Assembly (NCBI GenBank): GCA_003221635.1
Contig: QHSR01000251.1
Span: 1-34,734 of the forward strand
Direction: 5' to 3'
From: Candidatus Rokuibacteriota bacterium
GTDB taxonomy: Bacteria; Methylomirabilota; Methylomirabilia; Rokubacteriales; CSP1-6
DNA length: 34,734 bases
Shown: positions 7,665 through 17,452 of the stretch, in pieces
Numbering within the stretch: the stretch's first letter is position 1
How the letters are laid out: every line of letters begins with the position of its first letter
Notes under the pieces: generated by a model
The model's database searches: none
The model's input: only the letters and a program-made list of their open reading frames with translations
Told to the model about the DNA's origin: nothing
Translations under genes and position numbers: made by a program

Positions 7665-8231
7665 ATGCGTGCTCTGTGGCTCCTCAATCACCTCGGTGCG
7701 GCGGCGATGGTGCTGGCCGTTGCGGCGCCCGCCCGCGCCGAACTGCGCATCAGCGACCTGGACGTCTTCCTCAACGACCATGAGGTGACCGTTCACATCG
7801 TGCTGCTGGGGGCCCTGCCCGGAGGGCTCAACGAGGGCATCCAGAGCGGGATCCCGGCGCACGTCCGCCTCGACATCGAGCTCTGGCAGTACCAGCGCTT
7901 GCTGCCCGACCGGCTGCTCGTCACGAAGACCGTCGAGCGGACGCTCGCGTACAACGTGGTGACCAAGGAATTCAAGGTAGCGGCGCTGAAGGGAGAGACG
8001 CGGCCTATCCACACCACGCGGGACCTCCGCGACGCCCAACGGGTCCTCTCGGACATCCGGGGCGTCAAGATGACGCCCGCCGCGACGCTCGATCCCGTGG
8101 CGGTCATCTACGTCCGCGTCAACGCCGCCACGGCGTTGAACGGCGAGAACACGTTCGTGGCGCGGATGAACGGGACCGCGGAGCAGGCCACCCGGCAGTC
8201 CGACTACCGGACGATCCAAAGAGTCCAGTAA
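7665..8231 (+). CDS. DUF4390 domain protein with signal peptide, partner gene of NtrY-like kinase
   Basis: The 188-residue protein starts with a clear signal peptide: MRALWLL, a hydrophobic core to about residue 22, and AAPARA as a likely cleavage site. The rest is a periplasmic domain with LRISDLDVFL, then an ALPGGLNEGIQSGIPAHVRLDIELW segment and an IELWQY..RLLPDRLL region, which resembles the DUF4390 family. Members of this family are commonly found directly before an ntrY-like sensor gene. The next gene starts 2 bases after this stop and is exactly such a kinase. An extracytoplasmic sensing or accessory role for the kinase is an inference from position; no function is established. Confidence 0.75.
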   Translation: MRALWLLNHLGAAAMVLAVAAPARAELRISDLDVFLNDHEVTVHIVLLGALPGGLNEGIQSGIPAHVRLDIELWQYQRLLPDRLLVTKTVERTLAYNVVTKEFKVAALKGETRPIHTTRDLRDAQRVLSDIRGVKMTPAATLDPVAVIYVRVNAATALNGENTFVARMNGTAEQATRQSDYRTIQRVQ

Positions 8232-8233
8232 CC

Positions 8234-10459
8234 ATGCCCCTCCTCAGCGACGAGAACCGGCGCAAGCGCAACCTGATCATTCTCGCCGGGTTCCTCGTGC
8301 TGGTCGGCACGGCGAACTTCCTGGACATCGGCGTCTACGCGCCGGACCTGCCGCTCGCGTCCAACATCGCCGTGTTCGCCCTGCTCAATCTGAACCTGAT
8401 CGTGCTGCTGCTCCTGGTGCTGCTCCTCTTCCGGAATCTCGTCAAGCTCTGGTTCGAGCGGCGCGAGAACGTGATCGGCGCCAAGTTCAAGACCAAGCTG
8501 GTGATGGCGTTTCTCACGCTGTCCCTCATCCCGTCGACCCTGATCTTCCTCATTGCCTCCAACTTCATCACCAAGTCGATCGAGGGGTGGTTCAAGCCGC
8601 AGGTCGAGCGCCCGCTGGACCAGGCGCTCGCGGTGGCGCAAACCTACTACAGCAACCTCGAGCGTACGGCGCTCCGGCACGCCCAGCACATCGGCCGCGT
8701 GATCGATCGCGACGGACTCCTGGCCGACGCGCGGCGCGAGGCGTTGGCCGCCTACCTCGTCGAGCAGCAGGACCGGCTCGGGCTCAGCGCGGTCACCGTC
8801 TTGGGGACGCAGGGCCAGGAGTTGGTCCACGTCAAGGATCCGATCCTCGGCGATCTCGCGACGCGTGAGCTCGACGAGAGCCAGCTGCGCCAGGGCGCCT
8901 CCGGACAGGAGCTCACCACGGTGCGCGAGCTCGCGTCCGGCGATCTCGTCGAGGCGGTGGTCCCGATTTGGGCGGCGCGCGGCGCGGAGCGCCGCGTCGT
9001 GGGCGTGATCGTCGTCGGTACGCACGTCACGGATCGGCTCGAGGCACGCGTGCGCGGCATCTCGCAGGCGTTCCGGGAATACAAGCAGCTCAAGCTGCTG
9101 AAGATGCCGATCAAGGGCATCTATATCCTGCTCTTCCTGCTCATGACGCTGATCGTCGTGTTCTCGTTCACGTGGTTCGGCCTCTACCTCGCGCGCGGGA
9201 TCACCGGCCCGATCGAGCAGCTCGCCGAGGGCACGCGCGAGGTCGCCGCCGGCAACCTCGCCTACAAGGTGCAGGCGCGTGGCGACGACGAGATCGGGGT
9301 CCTGGTCGAGTCCTTCAACCGCATGACGGACGACCTGGCGAAATCGAAGCGGAAGCTCGAAGAGGCGTACTTCGATCTGTCCGACAAGCACACGGAGCTT
9401 GAGGATCGGCGCGTCTACATCGAGACCGTCCTCGAGGCCATCACCACCGGCGTGGTCTCCTTCGATCCGCTCGGGCGCCTCACGACCATCAATCGCGCTG
9501 CGGCGCGCATGCTCGGGGTGAACGAATCGACGGCGGTCGGACGTTTCCTCGAGGAGGTCTTCGCCGGCCCGGACCTCAGAGCCGTGGTCGCGCAGGTGCA
9601 GCGGACCCGGCGCCCCAAGGCCGCCAGCACGGAGCTCGAGTTCCAGCTGCGACGGGGTGGAGCCACGCTCTCGCTCCTCGCCTCCGCGACGGCGGTGCGG
9701 GGCCCGGACGGCGAGTACACCGGCGCCGTCGTGGTCCTCGACGATCTGACGGAGCTGCTGAAGGCCCAGCGGGTGGCGGCGTGGCGGGAGGTGGCGCAGC
9801 GGATCGCCCACGAGATCAAGAATCCGCTGACGCCGATCCAGCTCTCGGCCCAGCGGCTTCGCCGCCGCCTGGCCCGCACCCCGGGCGAGGAGCGGCTGGT
9901 GCTGGAGTGCACGGAGACGATCATCCACGAGGTCGAGGGCCTCAAGCACCTCGTGGACGAGTTCTCGCGGTTCGCCCGGATGCCCGTGCTCACCCCGCGG
10001 CCGACCGATGTCCGCCAGCTCATCGACAGCGTCGCGAGCCTGTATCGCGAGTCCCATCCCGCCCTCTCGATCGCGACCCAGCACTCCGACGACCTCCCGC
10101 TGCTCGAAGTGGACCCCGACCACATCAAGCGCGCCGTCCTCAACCTTGTCGACAACGCGGTCGAGGCGATCGGTGACAGCGGAATCGTGCGCGTCGAGAC
10201 GGTGCACATGGCCGACACCGGGCACGCGCGGATCATCGTGGCCGACAACGGCCCGGGCATCAGCCCCGAGGACAAGGAGAAGCTCTTCCTCCCCTATTTC
10301 TCCACGAAGGTCGCGGGCATGGGGCTCGGGCTGCCGATCGTGCACGAGATCGTGACCGAGCACGGCGGTACGATCTGGGTCGAGGACGGCGAGCCCAAGG
10401 GGACCCGCTTCGTCATCGAGGTGCCGGTGTCGCGCGCGGTGGCCTCGGTCGAGGCCTGA
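8234..10459 (+). CDS. ntrY: NtrY-like membrane sensor histidine kinase
   Basis: The 741-residue protein has the NtrY layout. Membrane segments lie at about 13-30, 44-66 and 88-110, followed by an extracytoplasmic region (about 115-288), a fourth segment (about 290-316) leading into a HAMP domain (LARGITGPIEQLAEGTREVAAGNL), a PAS domain (about 385-505), HisKA and HATPase. The phospho-accepting His is H526 in AHEIKNPLTPIQLSAQRLRRR. The ATPase part shows NLVDNAVEAIGD, DNGPGIS and GMGLGLPIV. The region after the His box, with VEGLKHLVDEFSRFARMP, is typical of NtrY proteins. It presumably phosphorylates the NtrX-like regulator encoded next. In proteobacteria NtrYX controls nitrogen, redox or envelope genes; the signal here is unknown. 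Confidence 0.9.
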   Translation: MPLLSDENRRKRNLIILAGFLVLVGTANFLDIGVYAPDLPLASNIAVFALLNLNLIVLLLLVLLLFRNLVKLWFERRENVIGAKFKTKLVMAFLTLSLIPSTLIFLIASNFITKSIEGWFKPQVERPLDQALAVAQTYYSNLERTALRHAQHIGRVIDRDGLLADARREALAAYLVEQQDRLGLSAVTVLGTQGQELVHVKDPILGDLATRELDESQLRQGASGQELTTVRELASGDLVEAVVPIWAARGAERRVVGVIVVGTHVTDRLEARVRGISQAFREYKQLKLLKMPIKGIYILLFLLMTLIVVFSFTWFGLYLARGITGPIEQLAEGTREVAAGNLAYKVQARGDDEIGVLVESFNRMTDDLAKSKRKLEEAYFDLSDKHTELEDRRVYIETVLEAITTGVVSFDPLGRLTTINRAAARMLGVNESTAVGRFLEEVFAGPDLRAVVAQVQRTRRPKAASTELEFQLRRGGATLSLLASATAVRGPDGEYTGAVVVLDDLTELLKAQRVAAWREVAQRIAHEIKNPLTPIQLSAQRLRRRLARTPGEERLVLECTETIIHEVEGLKHLVDEFSRFARMPVLTPRPTDVRQLIDSVASLYRESHPALSIATQHSDDLPLLEVDPDHIKRAVLNLVDNAVEAIGDSGIVRVETVHMADTGHARIIVADNGPGISPEDKEKLFLPYFSTKVAGMGLGLPIVHEIVTEHGGTIWVEDGEPKGTRFVIEVPVSRAVASVEA

Positions 10460-10599
10460 CATGGCCGGCGAGATCGTTCATACCCTCGCCTCGGACGGCG
10501 GGGCCCCAGCCCCGCGACGTCCTGCGGCTCGCACTGCCCGTGCGCGCGTGAGCGTGCCTGCGCCTGGGGCGCGGCGGCGAGGGTGACATGGCGGGCGAG
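10457..10599. repeat. Palindromic insert between ntrY and ntrX flanked by a 16-base direct repeat
   Basis: TGACATGGC(C/G)GGCGAG occurs at 10457-10472 and again at 10584-10599 with one mismatch. The left copy holds the ntrY stop, the right copy the ntrX start. Between them are nested inverted repeats: ACCCTCGCC 10482-10490 with GGCGAGGGT 10576-10584, and GCCCCAG 10503-10509 with CTGGGGC 10564-10570. The structure looks like a small element that inserted at the ntrX start codon and duplicated its target, leaving a new copy of the start. The right arm (GAGG) also supplies the ribosome-binding sequence of ntrX. Confidence 0.6.
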
Positions 10600-11958
10600 C
10601 ATATCTTAATAGTCGACGACGAGCCGGCCATTCGGTCGACCCTGCGCGATGTTCTGGAGGACGAGGGATACCGCGTCTCGGCGGTCGGCAGCGGTGCCGA
10701 TGCGCTCCGGTTCTTCGCCGACGAGCTGCCGGAGCTGACCTTCCTCGACATCTGGATGGATCGGCTGGACGGCCTGGAGACTCTCGCCGAGATCAAGCGG
10801 GCACGCCCCGAGGCGGTCGTGGTCATCATCTCCGGTCACGGCACGATCGAGACCGCCGTCAAGGCGACGCGCCTCGGCGCCTACGACTTCGTCGAGAAGC
10901 CGTTGTCCCTCGAGAAGATCCTGTTGACGGTCAGCCGCGGCCTCGAGCACGCGCGGCTCGAGCGCGAGAACGCGGCACTCCGCGCGAGCCTGGAGCAACG
11001 GACCGAGATCATCGGCGAGAGCGCGGGAATCCGTGCGCTCAGAGACCAGATCGCGACCGCGGCGCCCACCAACGGCCGCGTGCTGATCAACGGCGAAAAC
11101 GGCAGCGGCAAGGAGCTGGTCGCGCGGGCCATCCACGTCCACTCCGCGCGCCGCGAGCGTTCCTTCGTCGAGGTCAACTGCGCCGCGATCCCCGAGGAGT
11201 TGATCGAGTCCGAGCTGTTCGGGCACGAGAAGGGCGCGTTCACCGGAGCGCTCACCCGGCGCCGCGGGAAGTTCGAGTTGGCCGACGGTGGCACGCTCTT
11301 CCTGGACGAGATCGGCGACATGAGCCTCAAGACCCAGGCGAAGGTCCTGCGCTCGCTCGAGGAGCAGGCGTTCGAGCGGGTCGGGGGCAAGGACACCATC
11401 AGGGTCGATGTCCGGGTGATCGCCGCGTCCAACCGCGACCTCGCGGCCCTGATCCGGGACGGGCGCTTCCGGGAGGACCTCTACTATCGGCTGAACGTGA
11501 TCCCGATCGAAGTCCCGGCCCTGCGGACGCGCAAGGACGACATCCCCGCGCTGGTGAGTCATTTCATCGCGCAGTTCTGCGCCGAGAATGGCAAGCGCGC
11601 CAAGACGCTCTCCCGAGAGGCGCTGGGCTACTTTCTCACGTACGATTGGCCCGGCAACGTCCGCGAGGTCCGGAACATGGTCGAGCGCCTCGTGATCATG
11701 GCCCCGGGGGACGTGATCGACGCCGACGACCTGCCGGCGCCGCTGCGGCCGAAGGAGGCGGCGCTCCCGGCCAGTGAGGCGCGCGAGCGCTCGCTCAAGG
11801 ACGCGCGCGACAACTTCGAGCGCGCCTATATCCTCACCGAGTTGCGCACCAATGACTGGAACGTGACGCGCACCGCGGAGCGGCTCGGGATCGAGCGCAG
11901 TCACCTCTACCGCAAGCTCAAGGCGTACAACATCAACCCGCCCAAGCGCGACGCCTGA
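10588..11958 (+). CDS. ntrX: NtrX-like sigma-54-dependent response regulator
   Basis: The 456-residue protein has a receiver domain (1-120, phospho-acceptor D54, acidic D10/D11, K104), an AAA+ domain (about 140-370) and a Fis-type helix-turn-helix (about 410-448). The AAA+ part has Walker A GENGSGKE (169-176), the sigma-54 contact loop GAFTGA (216-221) and Walker B GGTLFLDE (234-241), so it should be able to activate sigma-54 RNA polymerase. The order DUF4390-ntrY-ntrX supports the NtrX call over other NtrC-family members. ATG 10588 follows a GAGG ribosome-binding sequence that lies in a palindromic repeat. A sigma-54 promoter upstream of lpxC is a natural candidate target. Confidence 0.92.
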   Translation: MAGEHILIVDDEPAIRSTLRDVLEDEGYRVSAVGSGADALRFFADELPELTFLDIWMDRLDGLETLAEIKRARPEAVVVIISGHGTIETAVKATRLGAYDFVEKPLSLEKILLTVSRGLEHARLERENAALRASLEQRTEIIGESAGIRALRDQIATAAPTNGRVLINGENGSGKELVARAIHVHSARRERSFVEVNCAAIPEELIESELFGHEKGAFTGALTRRRGKFELADGGTLFLDEIGDMSLKTQAKVLRSLEEQAFERVGGKDTIRVDVRVIAASNRDLAALIRDGRFREDLYYRLNVIPIEVPALRTRKDDIPALVSHFIAQFCAENGKRAKTLSREALGYFLTYDWPGNVREVRNMVERLVIMAPGDVIDADDLPAPLRPKEAALPASEARERSLKDARDNFERAYILTELRTNDWNVTRTAERLGIERSHLYRKLKAYNINPPKRDA

Positions 11959-11967
11959 GGGCCCTGC

Positions 11968-12165
11968 TTGCCCCTTCTGGCCGAGGGGCTGATCCACGAC
12001 TGGAACGACATCCTCGGACGGCTCGGGCTTCTGGGATCCGCCGAGACCGTCGGCCGATTGATCTTTGGGGCCGGCGCGCTGGTAATGCTCGCGGCGCTGC
12101 TCTTGCTCGCCCTCGAGGTCCTGCGTTGCTGGAACGCGCCGGCGGCGGACACGCGGGCCTGCTGA
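11968..12165 (+). CDS. Small single-helix membrane protein, unknown
   Basis: A 65-residue frame starts at TTG 11968, nine bases after the ntrX stop, with GAGGG six bases before the start. The stop at 12165 is one base before the next gene's GTG. The protein has a polar N-terminal half (about 1-27) and one strongly hydrophobic stretch, about residues 30-51, followed by CW and a short tail. I do not recognise a family. Tight spacing on both sides suggests it is translated, but the start is not ATG and no motif supports it. It could be an accessory to the NtrYX cassette or a chance frame. Confidence 0.45.
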   Translation: MPLLAEGLIHDWNDILGRLGLLGSAETVGRLIFGAGALVMLAALLLLALEVLRCWNAPAADTRAC

Positions 12166-12166
12166 C

Positions 12167-13408
12167 GTGCTCGACCTCGTCCTTCGCGGCTGCCGTCTGC
12201 CCGACCGGGACGGGATCGCCGACCTCGCGATCGCAGACGGTCGCATCGTCGCCATCGGGCCAGCGAGCGCGCCTGCGCGAGAGACGATCGACGTCGCCGG
12301 ACGGCTCGTCACGCCCGGCCTCGTCGAGGCGCACATCCATCTGGACAAGGCGCTCCTGGCGGATCGCGTGTCCGGGTCGGCGGGAACGCCCGCGGAGGCG
12401 ATTCGGCTCACCGGCCTGGCGAAGCGAGGCTTCACGGTGGACGACATCGCGAGCCGGGCGCGGCGCGTGCTCGATCTGGCCGTGGCCGCGGGCACGACGG
12501 CGATGCGCGCACACGTCGAGGTCGACCCGATCGTGGGCCTGGCGGGCATGGACGCGATCCTCCCGCTCCAGCGTGAGTACGCCCCCGCGATCGATATCCA
12601 GCTCTGCGCCTTCGCTCAAGAGGGCATCGTGAAGTCGCCGGGCACCGAGGCGCTGCTCCGTCGCGCCCTCGCGATGGGCGCCGCCCTCGTCGGCGGGTGT
12701 CCCTACAACGACACCGACGCGGTCCGCCATATCGAGGTCGTCTTCGCGCTCGCCGGCGAGTTCGGCGTCGACGCGGACTTCCATGTGGACTTCTCCGACG
12801 AGCCAGAGCACCTGCACGTGCGCGAGATCGTCCGTCAGACCATCCGCGCCCGCTGGCAAGGGCGCGTCGCGGTCGGACACCTGACCGAGCTGGCCGCGTT
12901 GCCCGGCGCCGAGCAGGCGGCGTTGATCGCCGAGCTGGCGGACGCGGGAATCGGCGTGATCAGCCTTCCCTTGACCGATCTCTACCTCATGGGACGGCGG
13001 GACACGCGGAACGTCCGCCGGGGCCTGACGCCGATCCGTCGGCTCCTGGAGGCGGGCATCCCGGTGGCGCTGGCGTCCAACAACATCCAGAATCCGTTCA
13101 CCCCGGTCGGCACGGCCGATCCGGCTCACCTGACGTTCGTCGGCGCTGTCGCCGCCCACATGGGGACGCCCGAGCACCTGCGGGACCTCGTGGCCGCCGT
13201 GACGACGCACCCGGCACGGATTCTCAACCTCCGCGACTATGGCTGCGCCCCGGGCCGCCGCGCCGATCTCGTCGTCTGGGAATGCCAGCGGGTGGAGGAA
13301 ATCGTGACCAGCTTGCCCCCGCGATGTCTCGTGGTGAAGGCGGGGCGGGTCACGGTCGAGCTCGAGCGACGGCTCGTCGAGCGCTGGCGTTCGACCGGGG
13401 CGGGTTGA
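12167..13408 (+). CDS. Cytosine-deaminase-like amidohydrolase with altered active site
   Basis: The 413-residue protein belongs to the metal-dependent amidohydrolase superfamily and is closest in pattern to cytosine deaminases: LVTPGLVEAHIHLDKALL (metal pair H56, H58), FHVDF (H206), GHLTEL (H238), and SLPLTDLYLMGR. In E. coli CodA, catalysis needs a Glu three residues after the third His and an Asp metal ligand in the HDD motif. The matching positions here appear to be F209 and N305 (ASNNIQNP). It is therefore unlikely to be a standard cytosine deaminase, and its substrate is unknown. The start is GTG 12167, one base after the small upstream frame. The pyrR promoter overlaps its TGA stop, which ties this gene to the pyrimidine operon by position only. 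Confidence 0.75.
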   Translation: MLDLVLRGCRLPDRDGIADLAIADGRIVAIGPASAPARETIDVAGRLVTPGLVEAHIHLDKALLADRVSGSAGTPAEAIRLTGLAKRGFTVDDIASRARRVLDLAVAAGTTAMRAHVEVDPIVGLAGMDAILPLQREYAPAIDIQLCAFAQEGIVKSPGTEALLRRALAMGAALVGGCPYNDTDAVRHIEVVFALAGEFGVDADFHVDFSDEPEHLHVREIVRQTIRARWQGRVAVGHLTELAALPGAEQAALIAELADAGIGVISLPLTDLYLMGRRDTRNVRRGLTPIRRLLEAGIPVALASNNIQNPFTPVGTADPAHLTFVGAVAAHMGTPEHLRDLVAAVTTHPARILNLRDYGCAPGRRADLVVWECQRVEEIVTSLPPRCLVVKAGRVTVELERRLVERWRSTGAG

Positions 13409-13434
13409 CACGAGCCGAGCGCGCCATGTAGAGT
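13405..13434 (+). promoter_or_regulatory. Sigma-70-type promoter of the pyrimidine operon
   Basis: TTGACA at 13405-13410 is a perfect -35 hexamer, and TAGAGT at 13429-13434 is a fair -10 box at 18-base spacing. The -35 contains the TGA stop of the preceding amidohydrolase gene. Transcription would begin near 13441, giving a leader of about 56 bases that holds the PyrR-binding hairpin. Confidence 0.6.
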
Positions 13435-13442
13435 GACGGTAG

Positions 13443-14060
<618 letters not shown>

Positions 14061-14061
14061 C

Positions 14062-15000
14062 ATGGGCTGGACGCGGAAGGATCTGCTCACGATGCGCGAC
14101 CTCGACGCGAGCGAGATCGTGTTGCTGGTGGACACCGCCGCGTCTCTCCAGGAGATCGCCTCGCGCGAGATCAAGAAGGTCCCGGCGCTCCGCGGCAAGA
14201 CGATCGTGAACCTTTTCTACGAGCCATCCACGCGGACGCGGACGTCGTTCGAGATCGCGGGCAAGTGGCTCTCGGCGGACGTCGTCAACTTTTCGTCGGG
14301 TGGGTCGAGTACGAGCAAGGGGGAACGTTTCATCGATACGGCGAGGAACATCGCCGCGATGAGCCCCGATGTGGTCGTCGTCCGCCACTCGTCCGCCGGG
14401 GCCGCCGAGCTTCTGGCCCGCGCGCTGCCCTGCTCGATCGTGAACGCGGGCGACGGCGGTCACGAGCACCCGACCCAGGCGCTGCTCGATTTGCTGACGA
14501 TCCGCGAGAAGAAGGGCCACTTCGACGGGCTCCACGTGGCGATCATCGGGGACATCGCCCACAGCCGGGTCGCGCGGTCGAACATCCACGGGATGCGCAA
14601 GCTGGGCATGACCGTCACCGTGGCCGGACCGCCGACGCTCATCCCGCCCTTCGTGCAGGAGCTGGGCGCCAAGGTGAGCTACCGCCTCGAGGAGGCGATC
14701 GGCGACGTGGACGTCATCATGATGCTGCGCCTGCAGCAGGAGCGCATGACCGCGGGCCTGATCCCGTCGCTCCGTGAGTACGCGCGCTACTGGGGGCTCA
14801 CCCTCGACAAGCTGGCGCGCCACGCGCGGCCCGACACCCTGATCATGCACCCCGGGCCGGTGAACCGCGGCGTGGAGCTGGCGCCCGAGGTCGCCGACGG
14901 CCCGTACTCGGTCATCCTCGACCAGGTGGCCCGGGGCGTGGCCGTGCGCATGGGCGTGCTGCTCCTCCTCGCGGGGCGCAAGGGCGGAGACGGCGCATGA
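14062..15000 (+). CDS. pyrB: Aspartate carbamoyltransferase catalytic subunit
   Basis: PyrB joins carbamoyl phosphate and aspartate. The 312-residue protein has the carbamoyl-phosphate motif STRTRTS (56-62), the mobile loop SSTSKGE (82-88, K86), HPTQALLDL, and HPGPVNRGVE near the end. These are the standard residues of the catalytic chain. The length is normal. ATG 14062 is chosen because pyrR stops at 14060 and the protein begins with the usual DLLTMRDLDASEI segment. No pyrI regulatory subunit is present, which fits regulation by PyrR. The stop overlaps pyrC as ATGA. Confidence 0.96.
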   Translation: MGWTRKDLLTMRDLDASEIVLLVDTAASLQEIASREIKKVPALRGKTIVNLFYEPSTRTRTSFEIAGKWLSADVVNFSSGGSSTSKGERFIDTARNIAAMSPDVVVVRHSSAGAAELLARALPCSIVNAGDGGHEHPTQALLDLLTIREKKGHFDGLHVAIIGDIAHSRVARSNIHGMRKLGMTVTVAGPPTLIPPFVQELGAKVSYRLEEAIGDVDVIMMLRLQQERMTAGLIPSLREYARYWGLTLDKLARHARPDTLIMHPGPVNRGVELAPEVADGPYSVILDQVARGVAVRMGVLLLLAGRKGGDGA

Positions 15001-16271
15001 GCCTCCTGCTTCGCAGCGGCCGCGTCATCGATCCGGCGAACAATCTCGACGCCGTCCAGGACGTCCTGATCACGGACGGCCGGATCGAGCGGCTCGGTCG
15101 GAACCTCAGGGCGCCCGCCGGGGGCGAGGTCGTCGACGCGAGCGGCAAGATCGTCTGCCCGGGATTCATCGACATGCACGTCCACCTGCGCGAGCCGGGT
15201 TACGAGTACAAAGAAACGGTCGCGACGGGCACGCGGGCGGCCGCGGCGGGCGGGTTCACCGCCGTGTGCTGCATGGCGAACACGAACCCCGTCAACGACA
15301 ACGGCGCGGTCACCGACTACATCCTGGCCAAGGCGAAGGTCGAGGGCGCGGTGCGCGTCTATCCGATCGGCGCCGTCACGCGTGGCCTTCGCGGCGAGGA
15401 GCTGGCCGAGCTGGCGGAGCTCGCCGAGTCGGGCTGCGTCGCCTTCTCCGACGACGGCAAGTGCGTGATGAACGCCGGCCTCTATCGGCGCGCCATGGAG
15501 TACACGCTGCCCTTCGGCGCGCCGCTCATCAGCCACGCGGAGGACACCACCCTGAGCCGCGGCGCGTCCATGAACGAGGGCGTCGTCTCCACGGAGACCG
15601 GCCTCCCCGGCCAGCCGGCGGCCGCCGAGGACGTGATGGTGGCCCGCGATATCGTCCTCGCCGAGCTGACGGGCGCCCACGTTCACATCGCTCACGTCTC
15701 CACCGCCGGCGCGGTTCGCCTCGTCCGCGATGCGAAGGCGCGCGGCGTCCGCGTGACGGCCGAGGTGACGCCGCACCATCTGGTGCTGACCGAGGACGCC
15801 GTCAGAGGCTGGGATCCGAACACGAAGATGGCGCCGCCGCTCCGGACCAAGCGGGATGTGGAGGCGCTGATCGAGGCGCTCGTCGACGGCACCATCGATT
15901 GCATCGCGACCGATCACGCCCCGCACGCGATCTCCGAGAAGGAGGGCGAGTTCGATCAGGCAGCCTTCGGCGTCGTCGGGCTCGAGACGGCGGTGGCCGT
16001 GCTGCTCGATCGGCTGGTGCGGCCGGGGCTCCTGCCGCTCGCGACGCTGGTCGCGCGGTGGAGCCGCGATCCGGCGCGGCTCCTCAACCTCCCCGGAGGC
16101 AGCCTCGCCGCCGGCGCCCCTGCCGACATCACGATTCTGGACCCCGACGCAGAATCGACCATCGACCCCTCGCGGTTTCGTTCTCGAAGCCGGAACACGC
16201 CGTTCGGGGGTTGGACGCTTCGGGGAGGGCCATGGATGACGCTCGTCGGCGGGAAAGCCGTGCGGCCGTGA
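14997..16271 (+). CDS. pyrC: Dihydroorotase, class I
   Basis: PyrC cyclises carbamoyl aspartate to dihydroorotate. The 424-residue length and sequence fit the long (type I) form found beside pyrB. Metal ligands are seen in [10 protein letters not shown] (H61, H63; R65 binds substrate), ISHAED, and IAHVSTAG, with the catalytic Asp D306 in [15 protein letters not shown] and KMAPPLRTK are family substrate-binding motifs. It starts inside the pyrB stop. The last 46 bases before carA contain no separate promoter that I can support. Confidence 0.95.
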   Translation: MSLLLRSGRVIDPANNLDAVQDVLITDGRIERLGRNLRAPAGGEVVDASGKIVCPGFIDMHVHLREPGYEYKETVATGTRAAAAGGFTAVCCMANTNPVNDNGAVTDYILAKAKVEGAVRVYPIGAVTRGLRGEELAELAELAESGCVAFSDDGKCVMNAGLYRRAMEYTLPFGAPLISHAEDTTLSRGASMNEGVVSTETGLPGQPAAAEDVMVARDIVLAELTGAHVHIAHVSTAGAVRLVRDAKARGVRVTAEVTPHHLVLTEDAVRGWDPNTKMAPPLRTKRDVEALIEALVDGTIDCIATDHAPHAISEKEGEFDQAAFGVVGLETAVAVLLDRLVRPGLLPLATLVARWSRDPARLLNLPGGSLAAGAPADITILDPDAESTIDPSRFRSRSRNTPFGGWTLRGGPWMTLVGGKAVRP

Positions 16272-16317
16272 GCGAGGCGCCGAACGTGGCGACGCGAGCC
16301 GCGGGCCGGGCGAGCCC

Positions 16318-17445
16318 ATGAGCAACTCCGCCTGGCTCGTCCTGCGCGACGGGCGCACGTTCAGAGGCCGGTCGCTCGGGGCGGTCGGGGAAGCCGCGGG
16401 CGAGGTCATCTTCAATACCGCCATGCAGGGGTATCAGGAGATCCTCACCGATCCCTCGTACCGAGGGCAGATCGTCGCGATGACCTACCCGATGATCGGC
16501 AACTACGGCGTGAACGACGAGGACGTGGAGTCGCGGCGGCCCTGGGTCAACGGGTTCATCGTCAAGGAGGCTTCGCCGATCGCGTCGAACTTCCGTGCCG
16601 GCGCGAGCCTCGACGAGTACCTCGGGCGCCACGGGATCGTGGGGATTCAGGACATCGACACGCGGGCGCTGACGCGCCACCTGCGGGACCACGGCGCCCA
16701 GGACGGCATCGTCTCGTCCGTCGAGACCGATCCGCGCCGCCTCCTCGATCGCGCCCGCGCCCTGCCCGGACTCGTCGGCCGCGATCTGGTGGCCGAGGTG
16801 ACCGCGGCGACGCCTTATACGTGGTCGGAAGGCGGCTGGGAGCTCGCGCGTGGCTACGTGCCGCCGCCGGCGCCGCGCTTCACCGTCGTCGCGTACGACT
16901 GTGGCATCAAGTTCAACATTCTGCGCCAGCTCCGCGCGATCGGGTGCGATGTGACCGTCGTGCCCGCCTCGACGTCCACGGCCGATGTCCTCGCGCGGAA
17001 GCCCGACGGCGTGTTTCTCTCGAACGGGCCGGGCGATCCCGAGGGCGTGCCCTACCTGATCGAGTCGGTGCGCGGGCTCCTCGGACGTGTGCCGATCTTC
17101 GGCATCTGCCTCGGTCATCAGATCCTCGGCCTGGCGGCCGGCGGGCGCACCTTCAAGCTGCCGTTCGGCCACCACGGGGCCAACCACCCGGTCAAGGACC
17201 TCGCGACCGGGAAGGTCGAGATCACCGCGCAGAACCACGGCTTCGCCGTCGAGCCGGCGTCGGTGACGGCGCTCGGATGGGAGCCGACGCACCTCAACCT
17301 CAACGACGGTACCTGCGAAGGCCTCCGGCACCGCGAGTGGCCGGTCTTCTCCGTGCAGTACCACCCCGAGGCCTCGCCCGGCCCTCACGACGCCAACTAC
17401 CTCTTCCACCGTTTCACGGACTTGATGGCTCGGAAGGGAGGCTGA
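16318..17445 (+). CDS. carA: Carbamoyl phosphate synthase small subunit
   Basis: CarA takes ammonia from glutamine and passes it to CarB. The 375-residue protein has an N-terminal domain with [18 protein letters not shown] and a class I glutamine amidotransferase domain. The nucleophile is C264 in [10 protein letters not shown], with H349 and E351 in [12 protein letters not shown], so the triad is complete. ATG 16318 follows pyrC after 46 bases. It is followed by a small unknown gene instead of directly by carB. Confidence 0.96.
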   Translation: MSNSAWLVLRDGRTFRGRSLGAVGEAAGEVIFNTAMQGYQEILTDPSYRGQIVAMTYPMIGNYGVNDEDVESRRPWVNGFIVKEASPIASNFRAGASLDEYLGRHGIVGIQDIDTRALTRHLRDHGAQDGIVSSVETDPRRLLDRARALPGLVGRDLVAEVTAATPYTWSEGGWELARGYVPPPAPRFTVVAYDCGIKFNILRQLRAIGCDVTVVPASTSTADVLARKPDGVFLSNGPGDPEGVPYLIESVRGLLGRVPIFGICLGHQILGLAAGGRTFKLPFGHHGANHPVKDLATGKVEITAQNHGFAVEPASVTALGWEPTHLNLNDGTCEGLRHREWPVFSVQYHPEASPGPHDANYLFHRFTDLMARKGG

Positions 17446-17452
17446 CCGCGTC

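Noticed and set aside
8204..10462. Long minus-strand frames opposite ntrY, ntrX, lpxC, the kinase and carB
   Set aside because: High GC gives long open antisense frames; their translations are rich in Arg, Asp, His and Gly with no motifs, while the opposite strand encodes known families.
10461..10587. Short frame starting MAGE at the ntrY stop as a separate small gene
   Set aside because: It runs through the palindromic element and is out of frame with ntrX; better explained as the left copy of a duplicated start region.
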